Source: Streptomyces sp. NRRL F-6131
Lineage (GTDB): Bacteria > Actinomycetota > Actinomycetes > Streptomycetales > Streptomycetaceae
NCBI GenBank assembly: GCA_000719695.1
Contig: JOHN01000002.1
Location: forward strand, 160,892 to 224,891
Length of the DNA: 64,000 bases
Direction of reading: 5' to 3'
Of this stretch, positions 42,038 through 54,406 are shown one piece after another (the stretch's first letter is position 1; each line of letters opens with the position of its first letter). The position numbers and the translations under genes are program-made. The notes beneath the pieces are model-generated. The model was not told the DNA's origin. It saw only the letters and a program-made list of their open reading frames with translations, and searched no databases.

Positions 42038-42907
42038 ATGACCGCCACCGACGACGCCGGCACGGTCGGTCCCTCCGCCCGGCTGCTCCAGCTCTTCGAG
42101 GGTCACCGGCTCACCCCCACCCAGCGGCGGATCGCGCACTCGCTGGTCCGGCACGCCACCGAGGCGCCGTTCCTCTCCAGCGTCGAGGTCGCCGAACTCG
42201 CCGGCGTCAGCCAGCCCTCGGTGACCCGCTTCGCGGTGGCCCTCGGCTACGACGGCTACCCGGCGCTGCGCAAGCAGCTGCGCGAACTCGGCGCCGGCGA
42301 GGCCGCCGCCCCCGAGACCCCGGCCGACGCCGTCCGCAACGAGCACCAGCAGGCCGTGCTCGCCGAGATCGAGCACCTGCGCCACCTCGCCGAACTGCTC
42401 GCCGACCCCGAGCCGATCACCCGCGCCGCCCGGCTGCTCGCCGCCTCCCGCCCGCTGCCGGTGCTCGGCCTGCGGGCCGCCTCCGCGCAGGCGCGCGGCT
42501 TCGTGTACTTCGCCGCCAAGGTGCACCCGGACGTCCGGCTGCTCGACGAAGGCGGCAGCATGCTCGCCGACCGCCTCGAGCAGGCCGCCGCGGCGGGTGC
42601 GAGCGTGCTGCTCTGCTTCGCCCTGCCGCGCTACCCGCGCGAGCTGATGGACGCTCTGGCGGTGGCCCGGGAGTGCGGCCTGACCGTCGTCACCGTGGCC
42701 GACAGCGTCTTCGCGCCGGTCGCCAAGCTGTCCGACCTGATGCTGCCGGCCGCCGTCGGCACCGGCCTGGTCTTCGACACCGCCTGCGCGCCGATGATGC
42801 TCGGCCGGGTGCTGCTGCAGACCATGTGCGACGACCTCCCCGGCGCCGAGGCGCGGTTGGAGGCCATCGAGCAGTCGGCCGCGGCCCGCGGGCTGTTCCT
42901 GGAGTAG
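42038..42907 (+). CDS. MurR/RpiR-family regulator (HTH + SIS domain)
   Basis: 289 residues from ATG 42038 with GGAGG 8 nt upstream. N-terminal HTH_6: LTPTQRRIAHSLVRHATEAPFLSSVEVAELAGVSQPSVTRFAVALGYDGYPALRKQLREL. C-terminal SIS domain (about 130-260): PLPVLGLRAASAQARGFVYFAAKVHPDVRLLDEGGSMLADRLEQAAAAGASVLLCFALPRYPRELMDALAVARECGLTVVTVADS. RpiR proteins sense phosphosugars, but some sit in hut clusters and control histidine degradation. Its position between hutH and hutUFI makes hut control plausible; unproven. Confidence 0.88.
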   Translation: MTATDDAGTVGPSARLLQLFEGHRLTPTQRRIAHSLVRHATEAPFLSSVEVAELAGVSQPSVTRFAVALGYDGYPALRKQLRELGAGEAAAPETPADAVRNEHQQAVLAEIEHLRHLAELLADPEPITRAARLLAASRPLPVLGLRAASAQARGFVYFAAKVHPDVRLLDEGGSMLADRLEQAAAAGASVLLCFALPRYPRELMDALAVARECGLTVVTVADSVFAPVAKLSDLMLPAAVGTGLVFDTACAPMMLGRVLLQTMCDDLPGAEARLEAIEQSAAARGLFLE

Positions 42908-42916
42908 CCCCGGCCG

Positions 42917-43396
42917 TCAGGCCTCCAGGACGTGCCGGATCCGCTGCAGGGTCGCCCGCATGCCGGCCCGGTTGTGCGCGGCCCGCCGTTCGGGGGCGAC
43001 CCCGGTGAAGACCTTGCCGAGCAGTTCGGCGAACGGCGCGCTGCGCCCGGTGCGGAGGTCCCGCCAGTACTCGGTGAGGGTCGTGCCGCCCTCGCCGTCC
43101 GGCGCGAAGCGGTAGCCCCACTCGGCGATCGGCAGCCCGAAGGAGTCCACCCGGAAGGCGAACTCGCGCCCCGGCTCGGCCGCCGTCACCCGGCAGGTGG
43201 TGAACCAGACGAACAGGCCGCGGCGGTTGAAGCCGACGAACCGGTCACCGACCCGCAGCGGCCCCCGCCGGGCCCACACCGCCCGGCACTCGGGGCTCCA
43301 CTCGCCCGTCCGCCGGACCGTGCTGACGGCCCGGTAGACGGCCGCCGGTCCGGCCGCCACGCCGATGCTCTCCTCGATGCCCCACTCGCGGTCCAT
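42917..43396 (-). CDS. SRPBCC-fold (polyketide cyclase/START-like) protein
   Basis: 159 residues from ATG 43396. The pattern EWGIEESIGVAAGPAAVYRAVSTVRRTGEWSPECRAVWARRG, then GDRFVGFNRRGLFVWFTTCRVTAAEPGREFAFRVDSFGLPIAEWGYRFAPDGEGGTTLTEYW, and a C-terminal helix, is the helix-grip fold of coenzyme-binding/START-like proteins. They bind hydrophobic ligands in a cavity. No specific ligand can be read. It points away from the RpiR gene's end, with only 9 nt between stops. Confidence 0.85.
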   Translation of the reverse strand: MDREWGIEESIGVAAGPAAVYRAVSTVRRTGEWSPECRAVWARRGPLRVGDRFVGFNRRGLFVWFTTCRVTAAEPGREFAFRVDSFGLPIAEWGYRFAPDGEGGTTLTEYWRDLRTGRSAPFAELLGKVFTGVAPERRAAHNRAGMRATLQRIRHVLEA

Positions 43397-43504
43397 CTGC
43401 CGCCCCTCCCCGTCGGATCGCGGCCGGTACGCCGCCCCGGCGACCGTACCCGCAGGTTGACGATCCGCCCAGGGCGGGCATCACTCCTGTCAGGGGGTGC
43501 CGCC

Positions 43505-43858
43505 ATGCGTGTGATCCACGAAATGAAGTTCGTCGGCCGGCTCGCCTCCGGAGCCGACGAGTGGTCCTGCCCGACCTGCGGACGTCGCGTCACCCTGCGC
43601 CGTCTGCCCGATCCCGAACTCACCGTGCTCGACGCGGGCGACGAGAGCGTCGTCCACGTCGGCGTCATCGAACCGGACGCCCGCGCCGCCGCGGCCGCGG
43701 CCGCCGAACAGTACGGCCTCGGCCCCGTCCAGGAGATCCCCCGCCCGCCCCGGAACCCCGCGCCACCCGGCGCCCCGGCCACCGCCGTCCCCGACGACGC
43801 CGACCGGCGCTGGCTCGCCGAGATCGGCATCGACTGGGGCGGCGACGCCGCCGCTTGA
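43505..43858 (+). CDS. Small zinc-ribbon-like protein
   Basis: 117 residues from ATG 43505. A single CxxC motif in DEWSCPTCGRRVTLRRLPDPELTVLDAGDESVVHVG resembles half of a zinc ribbon; no second pair is seen, so a dimer or another ligand would be needed to hold a metal. The rest is Ala/Pro-rich with a short end motif ADRRWLAEIGIDWGGDAA. I do not recognise a function. It sits alone, convergent with the Uma2 gene. Confidence 0.65.
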   Translation: MRVIHEMKFVGRLASGADEWSCPTCGRRVTLRRLPDPELTVLDAGDESVVHVGVIEPDARAAAAAAAEQYGLGPVQEIPRPPRNPAPPGAPATAVPDDADRRWLAEIGIDWGGDAAA

Positions 43859-43865
43859 CGGCCGG

Positions 43866-44441
43866 TCAGGAACGGGGGCCGTACAGGGGCAGTTCGTCGG
43901 TTCTGAGCTCCGGCGGAAGAGGTGTACCGGCCAGGGGCACGGGCTCGCCGTACTTGCCGTGGAGCACGCCCTGGTAGACGCCGTCGCGGGGGTGTGTGTG
44001 GAGTGTCCAAGTGCCGTTGCGGGGGTCGGCCGTGAGAAGGGTGGTCACGCCGGCGATGGCATACCACTCGGTCTTCGAGGCGATTCCGCTGGCGCGTTCG
44101 GAGCTGGAGATGACTTCCAGTGCAAGGGCGACGTCACGCGGGTCGGCCAGCCACTCGTCGTCGGTGCCCCAGTCCTTCGGGAGAACGACCATGTCGGGGG
44201 TGGCGTAGTCGTCCTCGTCGTCCGGCATGGAGATCGAGGAGACCTCGTAGACGCGGTGGCTCTTGGGCAGCGACAGGATGAGCTGGTCGCGCAGGACCTG
44301 CACGGTCCCGGCGTGTTTGCCGCGGGGGGTGGGGGACATCACCAGGGTTCCTCCGATGATCTGCACTCGGAGGCCGGTGCTCCGTTCGATCTCCTCGGCG
44401 GCGTCCCGGAGTCTTCCGGGCCGCACGGTGATGGCCGTCAT
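43866..44441 (-). CDS. Uma2-family (DUF820) endonuclease-like protein
   Basis: 191 residues from ATG 44441, chosen because GGAGG is 5 nt upstream (an ATG four codons earlier lacks one). Uma2 proteins have a PD-(D/E)xK-like core: here EEIERSTGLRVQIIGGTLVMSPTPRGKHAG, YATPDMVVLPKDWG (PD) and ALALEVISSSERASGIASKTEWYAIAGVTTLLTADPRN (E-x-x-S...K). They are abundant in streptomycetes and cyanobacteria without known targets. Convergent with the small CxxC protein gene and divergent from hutU. Confidence 0.88.
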   Translation of the reverse strand: MTAITVRPGRLRDAAEEIERSTGLRVQIIGGTLVMSPTPRGKHAGTVQVLRDQLILSLPKSHRVYEVSSISMPDDEDDYATPDMVVLPKDWGTDDEWLADPRDVALALEVISSSERASGIASKTEWYAIAGVTTLLTADPRNGTWTLHTHPRDGVYQGVLHGKYGEPVPLAGTPLPPELRTDELPLYGPRS

Positions 44442-44555
44442 CGCGTCCTCCATTCGTCGGCACGTGGGCCGAGTGGCTGGTGTTCGCCGGGTTCAGCGTA
44501 GCGCGGAAGGGTCGGCCGGACGGGCGCTGATCGGATGTGCTCAGGTCTGGTCGAA

Positions 44556-44581
44556 GGCTGAATGTTTGGATATATTCAGCC
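44556..44581 (+). promoter_or_regulatory. Inverted repeat over the hutU promoter
   Basis: GGCTGAAT (44556-44563), 10-nt spacer, ATTCAGCC (44574-44581), perfect. TATATT (44571-44576) is a good -10 and lies inside it; TGGTCG (44548-44553) 17 bp upstream may be the -35. A repressor bound here would block hutU transcription. Confidence 0.65.
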
Positions 44582-44622
44582 GAGTCGAGTCTGAATGAGT
44601 TCATCCGCAAGGAGGCCGGGAC

Positions 44623-46304
<1,682 letters not shown>

Positions 46305-46308
<4 letters not shown>

Positions 46309-47546
46309 CCGACCCGACCGCCGCCCGGACCGCCGACACCGGTGCCGGGAGCTTCGAACGGATGTGGGCGGAGCTGCTCCCCGTGGGCCGCTCCGCCGCG
46401 TCCGGCGGCTACCGCCGGTTCGCCTGGAACACCGCCGACGCCGAGTGCCGCGCCTGGTTCGAGCAGCAGGCCCGCGACCGCGGCCTCCACTACGAGCTGG
46501 ACCGCAACGGCAACCAGTGGGCCTGGCTCGGCGACCCGTCCGGCGAGGGCGCGGTCGTCACCGGCTCGCACCTGGACTCCGTCCCGGACGGCGGCGCCTT
46601 CGACGGCCCGCTCGGCGTGGTCTCCTCCTTCGCCGCGCTCGATGAACTCCGCGCCCGGGGGACGGGGCTCACCCGGCCGCTGGCGATCGTCAACTTCGGC
46701 GACGAGGAGGGCGCCCGGTTCGGCGTGGCCTGCATCGGCTCCCGGCTCACCGCCGGGGTGCTCGGCAAGGAGCAGGCGTACGAGCTGCGCGACGCCGACG
46801 GCGTCCGGCTGCCCGACGCGATGGAGCGGGCCGGCTACGACCCGGCCGCGATCGGCGCCGACGGCGACCGGCTCGCCCGGATCGGCGCCTTCGTCGAGCT
46901 GCACGTCGAGCAGGGCCGCTACCTGACCGAGGACGAACCCGTCGGCGTGGCGAGCGCGATCTGGCCGCACGGCCGCTGGCGGTTCGACTTCCACGGCGAG
47001 GCCAACCACGCCGGCACCACCCGGATCGACGACCGCCGCGACCCGATGCTCACCTACGCCAACACCGTGCTCGCCGCCCGGAAGAAGGCCCGGCTCGCGG
47101 GCGCGCTGGCCACCTTCGGCAAGGTCGCCGTCGAGCCCAACGGCACCAATGCGATCGCCTCGCTGGTCCGCGGCTGGCTGGACTCCCGGGCGGCCGACGA
47201 GGCCACCCTCACCGGGCTGGTCGAGGAGATCGAGCGGGCCGCCGCCGAGCGCGGCGAGCGCGACGGCGTCCGGGTCGCGCTGACCCGCGAGTCGTACACC
47301 CCGGTGGTGGACTTCGACGGCCCGCTGCGCGACCGGCTGGCCGCGCGCCTGGGCGGCGCCCCCGTGCTGCCCACCGGCGCGGGACACGACGCCGGAATCC
47401 TGGCATCGGCGATCCCGACCGCCATGCTGTTCGTACGAAACCCGAGCGGCGTCTCGCACTCCCCGGCGGAGCACGCCGAGCCGGCCGACTGCCTGGCCGG
47501 TGTCGCCGCCCTCGCCGACGTACTGGAGGACCTGGCGTGTCAGTAG
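46305..47546 (+). CDS. M20-family amidohydrolase (annotated allantoate amidohydrolase), probably N-formylglutamate hydrolase
   Basis: 413 residues from GTG 46305 (GTGA overlap with hutU). Metal ligands: [20 protein letters not shown] (His, Asp), [10 protein letters not shown] (Glu-Glu), [10 protein letters not shown] (His) and [16 protein letters not shown] near the end (His). The [18 protein letters not shown] region is the lid domain. This is the beta-ureidopropionase/allantoate amidohydrolase branch. In a hut operon with hutF but no hutG, its likely substrate is N-formylglutamate, giving glutamate and formate. That role is inferred. Confidence 0.88.
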
Positions 47547-48940
47547 CCCGTGCCGGAGGCGCGCGAACGACAGGTCGTGCCGCAGCCGCGCCCACGACGA
47601 CGTACTGGGCGCAGTACGCCTGGCTCCCGCACGCCAACGGGCCGGTGGTCGAGCAGGACGTCCTGATCAACACCGGCGCCGGGGGCAAGATCGCCCGGGT
47701 GCAGCCGGACAGCGGGCCCTGCCCGCCGGACGCCGTCCGGCTCGACGGCCTGCTGCTGCCGGGCCAGGCGAACGCCCACTCGCACGCCTTCCACCGGGCG
47801 TTGCGCGGCCACGTCCAGGTCGGCTCCGGGACCTTCTGGACCTGGCGCGACACCATGTACCGGTTCGCCGGCGCGCTCGACCCGGACTCCTACCTGGAGC
47901 TGGCCACCGCCGCCTACGCGGAGATGGCGCTCGCCGGGATCACCGCCGTCGGCGAGTTCCACTACCTGCACCACGCACCGGGCGGCGTCCGGTACGACGA
48001 TCCCAACGCGATGGGCGAGGCGCTGATCGAGGCCGCCGCCCGGGCCGGCATCCGGATCACCCTGCTCGACACCTGCTACCTGTCCTCCGGCTTCGGCGCC
48101 GAGCCGACCAAGCCGCAGCGCAGGTTCAGCGACGGCGACGCCGAGGCCTGGGCCGTGCGGGCCGACGCCCTGAAGCCCCGCGAGCACGCCCGGATCGGCG
48201 CCGCCATCCACTCGGTGCGGGCCGTGCCCGCCGAGCAGCTCGGCACCGTCGCCCACTGGGCGGCGATGCGCAAGGCACCGCTGCACGTCCACCTGTCCGA
48301 GCAGACCGCCGAGAACGACGCCTGCCTCACCGCGCACGGCGTCACCCCGACCCGGCTGCTCGCCGACCACGGCGCGCTCGGCCCGCGCACCTCGGTCGTG
48401 CACGCCACCCACCTCACCGAGGAGGACGTCAAGCTGCTCACCGGCTCCTCCACCACCGTCTGCATGTGCCCCACCACCGAGCGGGACCTCGCGGACGGCA
48501 TCGGACCGGCCCGGCAGCTGGCCTCCGGAGGGTGCCCGATCACCCTCGGCAGCGACAGCCACGCCGTCGTCGACCCGTTCGAGGAGGCCCGGGCGCTGGA
48601 GCTGGACGAGCGACTGCGCACCCGCACCCGGGGCCACTGGACGGCGAACTCGCTGCTCCGGGCGGGCTCGGAGGACGGGCACGCCTCGCTCGGCTGGCCC
48701 GAGGCCGGGCGGATCGAGGCCGGCTCGCTGGCCGACTTCACCGTGATCGCCCTGGACTCGGTGCGCACCGCGGGCCCGGCGCCCCGGCTCGGCGCGGAGA
48801 TCGCGGTGTTCGCGGCCTCGGCGGCGGACGTGCGGCACGTGGTGGTCGGCGGGCGGCACGTGGTCAAGGACGGCGTGCACGCGCTGGTGCCGGACGTGCC
48901 GGGAGCGCTGCGCTCGTCGATCGCCGCGCTCAGCTGCTGA
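47537..48940 (+). CDS. hutF: Formimidoylglutamate deiminase
   Basis: 467 residues from GTG 47537, overlapping the previous gene by 10 nt. Amidohydrolase barrel: LPGQANAHSHAFHRALRGHVQ (HxH), GEFHYLHHAPGGVRYDDPNAMGEALIEAA, APLHVHLSEQTAEN (His), SVVHATHLTEEDV (His) and ITLGSDSHAVVDPFEEARALELDERLRTR (Asp). The YLHH and SDSHA-EE-R-LE patterns are typical of HutF. It converts N-formimidoyl-glutamate to N-formylglutamate and ammonia. Downstream is a hairpin, then hutI. Confidence 0.93.
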   Translation: MSVARAGGARTTGRAAAAPTTTYWAQYAWLPHANGPVVEQDVLINTGAGGKIARVQPDSGPCPPDAVRLDGLLLPGQANAHSHAFHRALRGHVQVGSGTFWTWRDTMYRFAGALDPDSYLELATAAYAEMALAGITAVGEFHYLHHAPGGVRYDDPNAMGEALIEAAARAGIRITLLDTCYLSSGFGAEPTKPQRRFSDGDAEAWAVRADALKPREHARIGAAIHSVRAVPAEQLGTVAHWAAMRKAPLHVHLSEQTAENDACLTAHGVTPTRLLADHGALGPRTSVVHATHLTEEDVKLLTGSSTTVCMCPTTERDLADGIGPARQLASGGCPITLGSDSHAVVDPFEEARALELDERLRTRTRGHWTANSLLRAGSEDGHASLGWPEAGRIEAGSLADFTVIALDSVRTAGPAPRLGAEIAVFAASAADVRHVVVGGRHVVKDGVHALVPDVPGALRSSIAALSC

Positions 48941-48978
48941 GCACGTCCGTGCTCGAGTTTTCCGTAGTCCCGTGGTGA

Positions 48979-49011
48979 CCGGGGGCGGGCGTCACCCACG
49001 CCCGCCCCCGG
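48979..49011 (+). terminator. Hairpin between hutF and hutI
   Basis: CCGGGGGCGGGCGT (48979-48992) and ACGCCCGCCCCCGG (48998-49011), perfect 14-bp stem, CACCC loop. It lies 26 nt before the hutI start, inside what otherwise looks like one operon, so it is either a terminator with a new promoter missing or a partial attenuator/RNA stabiliser. Confidence 0.65.
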
Positions 49012-49036
49012 GCCCGTTTCCCCGAAAGGTTCCGAC

Positions 49037-50233
49037 GTGAGCACCCCGAGCAGCAGCCCGAACATCCCGAGCACGCTGATCACCGGGATCGGCACCCTGG
49101 TCACCAACGACCCCGCGCACGGGACCGGGCCGCTCGGCCTGCTCACCGACGCCGCGGTGGTGATCGACGGCGACACCGTCGCCTGGGTCGGCCCGGCCGC
49201 CGAGGCGCCCGCCGCCGACGAGCGGTTCGACGCGGCGGGCCGCGCCCTGCTGCCCGGCTGGGTCGACTCGCACGCCCACCTGGTCTTCGCCGGCGACCGC
49301 ACCGCCGAGTTCAACGCCCGGATGTCCGGGCAGTCCTACTCCGCCGGCGGCATCCGCACCACGGTGGCCGCCACCCGGGCCGCCGCCGACGCCGAGCTCG
49401 ACGCCAACCTCGCCCGGCTGGTGCGGGAGGCGCTGCGCCAGGGGACCACGCTGATCGAGTGCAAGTCCGGGTACGGGCTCACCGTCGAGGACGAGTCCCG
49501 GGCCCTGCGGATCGCCTCCTCGTACACGCCGGAGACCACCTACCTGGGCGCGCACGTGGTGGCCCCCGAGTTCGCCGAGGACCCGGCCGGCTACGTCGAC
49601 CTGGTGACCGGTCCGATGCTGGACGCCTGCGCCCCGTACGCCCGCTGGGTGGACGTCTTCTGCGAGAAGGGCGCCTTCGACGGCGACCAGGCCCGGGCGA
49701 TCCTCACCGCCGGCATCGAGCGGGGGCTGATCCCCCGGGTGCACGCCAACCAGCTCACCTACGGCCCCGGTGTGCAGCTGGCCGTCGAGCTGGGCGCGGC
49801 CTCGGCCGACCACTGCACCCACCTGACCGACGAGGACGTGGCCGCGCTGGCCGGTTCGTCGACGGTGGCGACGCTGCTGCCGGGCGCCGAGTTCTCCACC
49901 CGGGCGGTCTACCCGGACGCGCGCCGGCTGCTGGACGCGGGGGCGGTGGTGGCGCTCTCCACCGACTGCAACCCGGGCTCCAGCTTCACGAGTTCGATGG
50001 CGTTCTGCGTGGCGGTGGCGGTGCGGGAGATGGGCATGACGCCCGACGAGGCGGTCTGGGCCGCGACGGCGGGCGGCGCGCGGGCGCTGCGCCGCACGGA
50101 CGTCGGCACGGTGCGGGTCGGTGCCCGGGCCGACCTCCAGCTGCTGGACGCGCCCTCGCACGTGCACCTGGCCTACCGGCCGGGGGTGCCGCTGACGGCG
50201 GGGGTCTGGCGCGCGGGCGTCCGCGAGGTCTGA
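49037..50233 (+). CDS. hutI: Imidazolonepropionase
   Basis: 398 residues from GTG 49037, AAAGG 8 nt upstream. Amidohydrolase fold: [30 protein letters not shown] (HxH metal pair and substrate Arg/Tyr), [59 protein letters not shown], and [35 protein letters not shown]. It opens imidazolonepropionate to N-formimidoylglutamate, the substrate of HutF just upstream. Last gene of the hut set. Confidence 0.95.
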   Translation: MSTPSSSPNIPSTLITGIGTLVTNDPAHGTGPLGLLTDAAVVIDGDTVAWVGPAAEAPAADERFDAAGRALLPGWVDSHAHLVFAGDRTAEFNARMSGQSYSAGGIRTTVAATRAAADAELDANLARLVREALRQGTTLIECKSGYGLTVEDESRALRIASSYTPETTYLGAHVVAPEFAEDPAGYVDLVTGPMLDACAPYARWVDVFCEKGAFDGDQARAILTAGIERGLIPRVHANQLTYGPGVQLAVELGAASADHCTHLTDEDVAALAGSSTVATLLPGAEFSTRAVYPDARRLLDAGAVVALSTDCNPGSSFTSSMAFCVAVAVREMGMTPDEAVWAATAGGARALRRTDVGTVRVGARADLQLLDAPSHVHLAYRPGVPLTAGVWRAGVREV

Positions 50234-50305
50234 CGGAGCGCCGGAGCGCCGGAGCGAGGGACCGGGGGAGCGGCGGGGGTCGGTGACGGCCCCCGCCGCT
50301 CGCCG

Positions 50306-52393
50306 TCATCCCAGCCCCAACGACCTCCGCAGGAAGGCGAGCTGGTGGTGGAGCAGGTGCTCCGCCACCGTTTCGTCGCTCGGTGAGTGGCCCGCGCCGG
50401 GCAGCGGCAGGAACTCGTGCGGACGCCCGGCGGCGAGCAGGGCGGCGGAGAGCCGCAGGCTGTGGGCCGGCAGCACGTTGTCGTCGGCGAGGCCGTGGAT
50501 CAGCAGCAGCGGGCGGCGCAGCCCGGGGGCGTCGGGGAGGAGCGAGGCGGCCTCGTACCGCTCGGGGTGCTCGTCCGGGTGGCCGAGGAACCGTTCCTTC
50601 CAGTGGGTGTCGTAGAGCCGGTGGTCGGTGGGCGCGGCCCCGGCGACCGCGGCGTGGAAGACGTCGGGGCGCCGCAGCACCGCGAGCGCGGCGAGGAAGC
50701 CGCCGAAGGACCAGCCGCGGATGCCGACCCGGTCGAGGTCGAGCAGGCCGGGGCGGAGCGCGGCGGCGGCGTGCAGGGCGTCGACCTGGTCGGCGAGCGC
50801 GGGGTCGGCGATGTCCGCGTGGACGCTCTTCTCCCAGCGCGGGCCGCGTCCGGGGGTGCCCCGGCCGTCGGCGACGAGGACGGCGAAGCCCTGGTCGGCG
50901 AACCACTGCGAGGTCAGATCGGTCCAGTGCGGGGCGGCGGAGACCTTGGTCATGGCCGGGCCGCCGTAGGGGTCGAGCAGGACGGGCAGCGGGCCGTCGC
51001 CGGGGCGGTGGCCGGTGGGCAGGAAGAGCGCGGCGCGGATCTCGCGGGGGCCGAGCCGGAGCAGTTCGGGGCGGGCGGTGAGGACGGGCGGCTGCGCGTG
51101 CGAGGTGACGGTGAGGGCGGGCCGGCCGTCGCGGTGGACGGTGGTCCGGCCGGTGGGCGCGCCGGGCGTGCGCGCGGTGTGGACGAGCGTGCCGGCGCGT
51201 CGCACGCCGGTGTGCGTGCCGGGTTCGTGGCTGAGCCGGACGGCGCCCGAGGCGGGGTCCCACGACCAGAGGTGGGTCTCGGTCGGTTCGGCGGAGGCGG
51301 TGAAGAGCACCTGCTCGCCGTCGGTCCCGAGGACGGCGCGGAGCTGGAGGTCCGGCGGGGTGACGGGGACGCCGTCCACGGTGAGGTGCCGGGTGTCGTC
51401 GCGGTCGGCGGCGTCGACGAGGGCGCCGGAGGCGGTCCGGACGGGCAGGCCGGGGACCAGTTCGACCCAGTGCTCGTCGTGCCGTTCGGCGAGGGTGCGG
51501 GTGCCGCCGTCGGCCGGGTCGATCGCCAGGGTGAGCACGGTGCGCTGGTCGCGGCTCTGCACGGCGGCGTACGGGCCGTGGGCGTCCCAGCCGGCGGCCG
51601 TCAGGTACTCGAAGCCCGCCCGGTCCCAGCGGACCTCGGTGCGGGCGCCGTCGAGGCCGAGCAGCAGCAGGGTGACCTCGGCGTTGGCGGTGCCGGCCGA
51701 CGGGTAGCGGACGACGCGCGGCGGCCGGCCGGGGTCGGCGGGGTCGGCGAGGTGGAGGCGGCGCAGCGGGCGCTCGTCGACCCGGGCGACCAGCAGCCGG
51801 GTGCCGTCGGGGGACCACCAGTGGCCGCGGTCGCGGTGCATCGACTCGGCTGCGACGTGCTCGGGCAGGCCGAGGCGGATCTCCGCGTGCTCGGGTTCGG
51901 CGAGCGCGCGGTCCCCGCGGCCGTCGGCGCCGACCACCCGCAGGGCGCCGCCGCCGACGTAGGCGATCCACCGGCCGGTGGGGTCGGGGCGGGGGTCGTG
52001 GACCTCGGTGGCGGTGGGCACGCGGCGGACCTCGCCGGTGGCGGTGTCGGCGAGCAGCAGGGCGCCGTGCAGGGCGAGGGCGACGGTCCGGCCGGTGGCG
52101 TCGGCGGCGTACGCGGTGATGCCGCCGCCGAGGACGCGGGCGCGTTCGCGGCGGATCCGTTCGGCCTCGGGGAGCTCGCCGTCGGTGGCGCCGAGCGCGA
52201 CCGGGTCGGCGATCAGGCGTTCCTCACCGGTGTCGGTGTCGAGCGCCCAGAGCCGGCCGACCGGGTCGTCGCCGGCGGCGCTGCGCAGGAGGAGCACGGT
52301 GCGGCCGTCGGCGGAGACGGTCGGCGCGGCGGGCGCGCCGAGGGTGAGGCGCCGGGTGCGGGCGAGCTGGCGGGGGAGGGAGTCGGTCGACAT
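50306..52393 (-). CDS. S9 prolyl oligopeptidase-family peptidase (dipeptidyl peptidase IV-like)
   Basis: 695 residues from ATG 52393 (other starts up to 9-12 nt earlier). N-terminal two-thirds is a beta-propeller (TVSADGRTVLLLRSAAGDDPVGRLWALD; GHWWSPDGTRLLVARVDERPLRRLHLADPADP), C-terminal is the alpha/beta hydrolase: GPLPVLLDPYGGPAMTKVS, nucleophile GIRGWSFGGFLAAL, Asp in LLLIHGLADDNVLPAHSLRL and His in LPLPGAGHSPSDETVAEHLL. The WWSPDG motif is typical for DPP IV-type enzymes. No signal peptide, so it probably works in the cytosol on short peptides, next to a peptide transporter gene. Confidence 0.9.
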   Translation of the reverse strand: MSTDSLPRQLARTRRLTLGAPAAPTVSADGRTVLLLRSAAGDDPVGRLWALDTDTGEERLIADPVALGATDGELPEAERIRRERARVLGGGITAYAADATGRTVALALHGALLLADTATGEVRRVPTATEVHDPRPDPTGRWIAYVGGGALRVVGADGRGDRALAEPEHAEIRLGLPEHVAAESMHRDRGHWWSPDGTRLLVARVDERPLRRLHLADPADPGRPPRVVRYPSAGTANAEVTLLLLGLDGARTEVRWDRAGFEYLTAAGWDAHGPYAAVQSRDQRTVLTLAIDPADGGTRTLAERHDEHWVELVPGLPVRTASGALVDAADRDDTRHLTVDGVPVTPPDLQLRAVLGTDGEQVLFTASAEPTETHLWSWDPASGAVRLSHEPGTHTGVRRAGTLVHTARTPGAPTGRTTVHRDGRPALTVTSHAQPPVLTARPELLRLGPREIRAALFLPTGHRPGDGPLPVLLDPYGGPAMTKVSAAPHWTDLTSQWFADQGFAVLVADGRGTPGRGPRWEKSVHADIADPALADQVDALHAAAALRPGLLDLDRVGIRGWSFGGFLAALAVLRRPDVFHAAVAGAAPTDHRLYDTHWKERFLGHPDEHPERYEAASLLPDAPGLRRPLLLIHGLADDNVLPAHSLRLSAALLAAGRPHEFLPLPGAGHSPSDETVAEHLLHHQLAFLRRSLGLG

Positions 52394-52509
52394 GCCGGGC
52401 ACCATAGGCACACCGGCCCCGGGGTGATCAAGGTCGAGGGGCCCGCTCCCGGCCGGGGAGTGCCGGGGGAGCGCCGCGGAACGGGGTCACCGGCGGGGGC
52501 GGAAGACGA

Positions 52510-52550
52510 CCGGGGCCGCCGCGGATCTCAGGAATCCGCGGCGGCCCCGG
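52510..52550 (-). terminator. Terminator after the peptide transporter gene
   Basis: CCGGGGCCGCCGCGGAT (52510-52526) and ATCCGCGGCGGCCCCGG (52534-52550), a perfect 17-bp stem with a 7-nt loop, 19 nt after the stop. Confidence 0.85.
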
Positions 52551-52568
52551 GGCCGGGTCGGGCCGACG

Positions 52569-54077
<1,509 letters not shown>

Positions 54078-54406
54078 GAGTAGTGGTTCCTTGCCTGACA
54101 GCGTCCGCCAAGGGGGGTGCAGGCGGACGTGGACGGGACCACTCTACGTGGCGACATTTGGCGATATCAGCTGACAAAGGCCGCCAATTAGGTATGCCGA
54201 TAGTAAAGACGGCGAGAGATTCGTTCGGCTGTTCCATGGTACGACCGGCCGAATTCCTTCGGTTACAAGATCAAAAAGCAGGATCTTCGCCGAACGCGCG
54301 GTCCGGGCGTGTCGGTTGAGACTTGATCGCCCTCTGTATAACGATCACGCACTGTGAACTACCTCACGGCGGCAACGGCCATATCCCGGCGGACTACCAT
54401 CACCCC
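54078..54406. other. Intergenic regulatory stretch between peptide transporter and response regulator genes
   Basis: No gene is seen. It is clearly more AT-rich than its surroundings (54140-54380) and should hold both divergent promoters. It includes a nested inverted repeat (54258-54294), TGTATAACG (54335-54343), and a TACCAT -10 box at 54395-54400 for the response regulator gene. Confidence 0.5.
54258..54294. repeat. Nested inverted repeat in the transporter/response-regulator intergenic region
   Basis: Outer arms TTCGG (54258-54262) and CCGAA (54290-54294); inner arms AAGATC (54267-54272) and GATCTT (54282-54287) with a loop AAAAAGCAG. AT-rich unlike a normal terminator here; operator or leader RNA element possible. 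Confidence 0.5.

Noticed and set aside
43866-44441. Uma2 gene as part of a defence island or mobile element
   Set aside because: No transposase, integrase, inverted ends or other defence genes surround it; Uma2 genes are scattered in streptomycete chromosomes.
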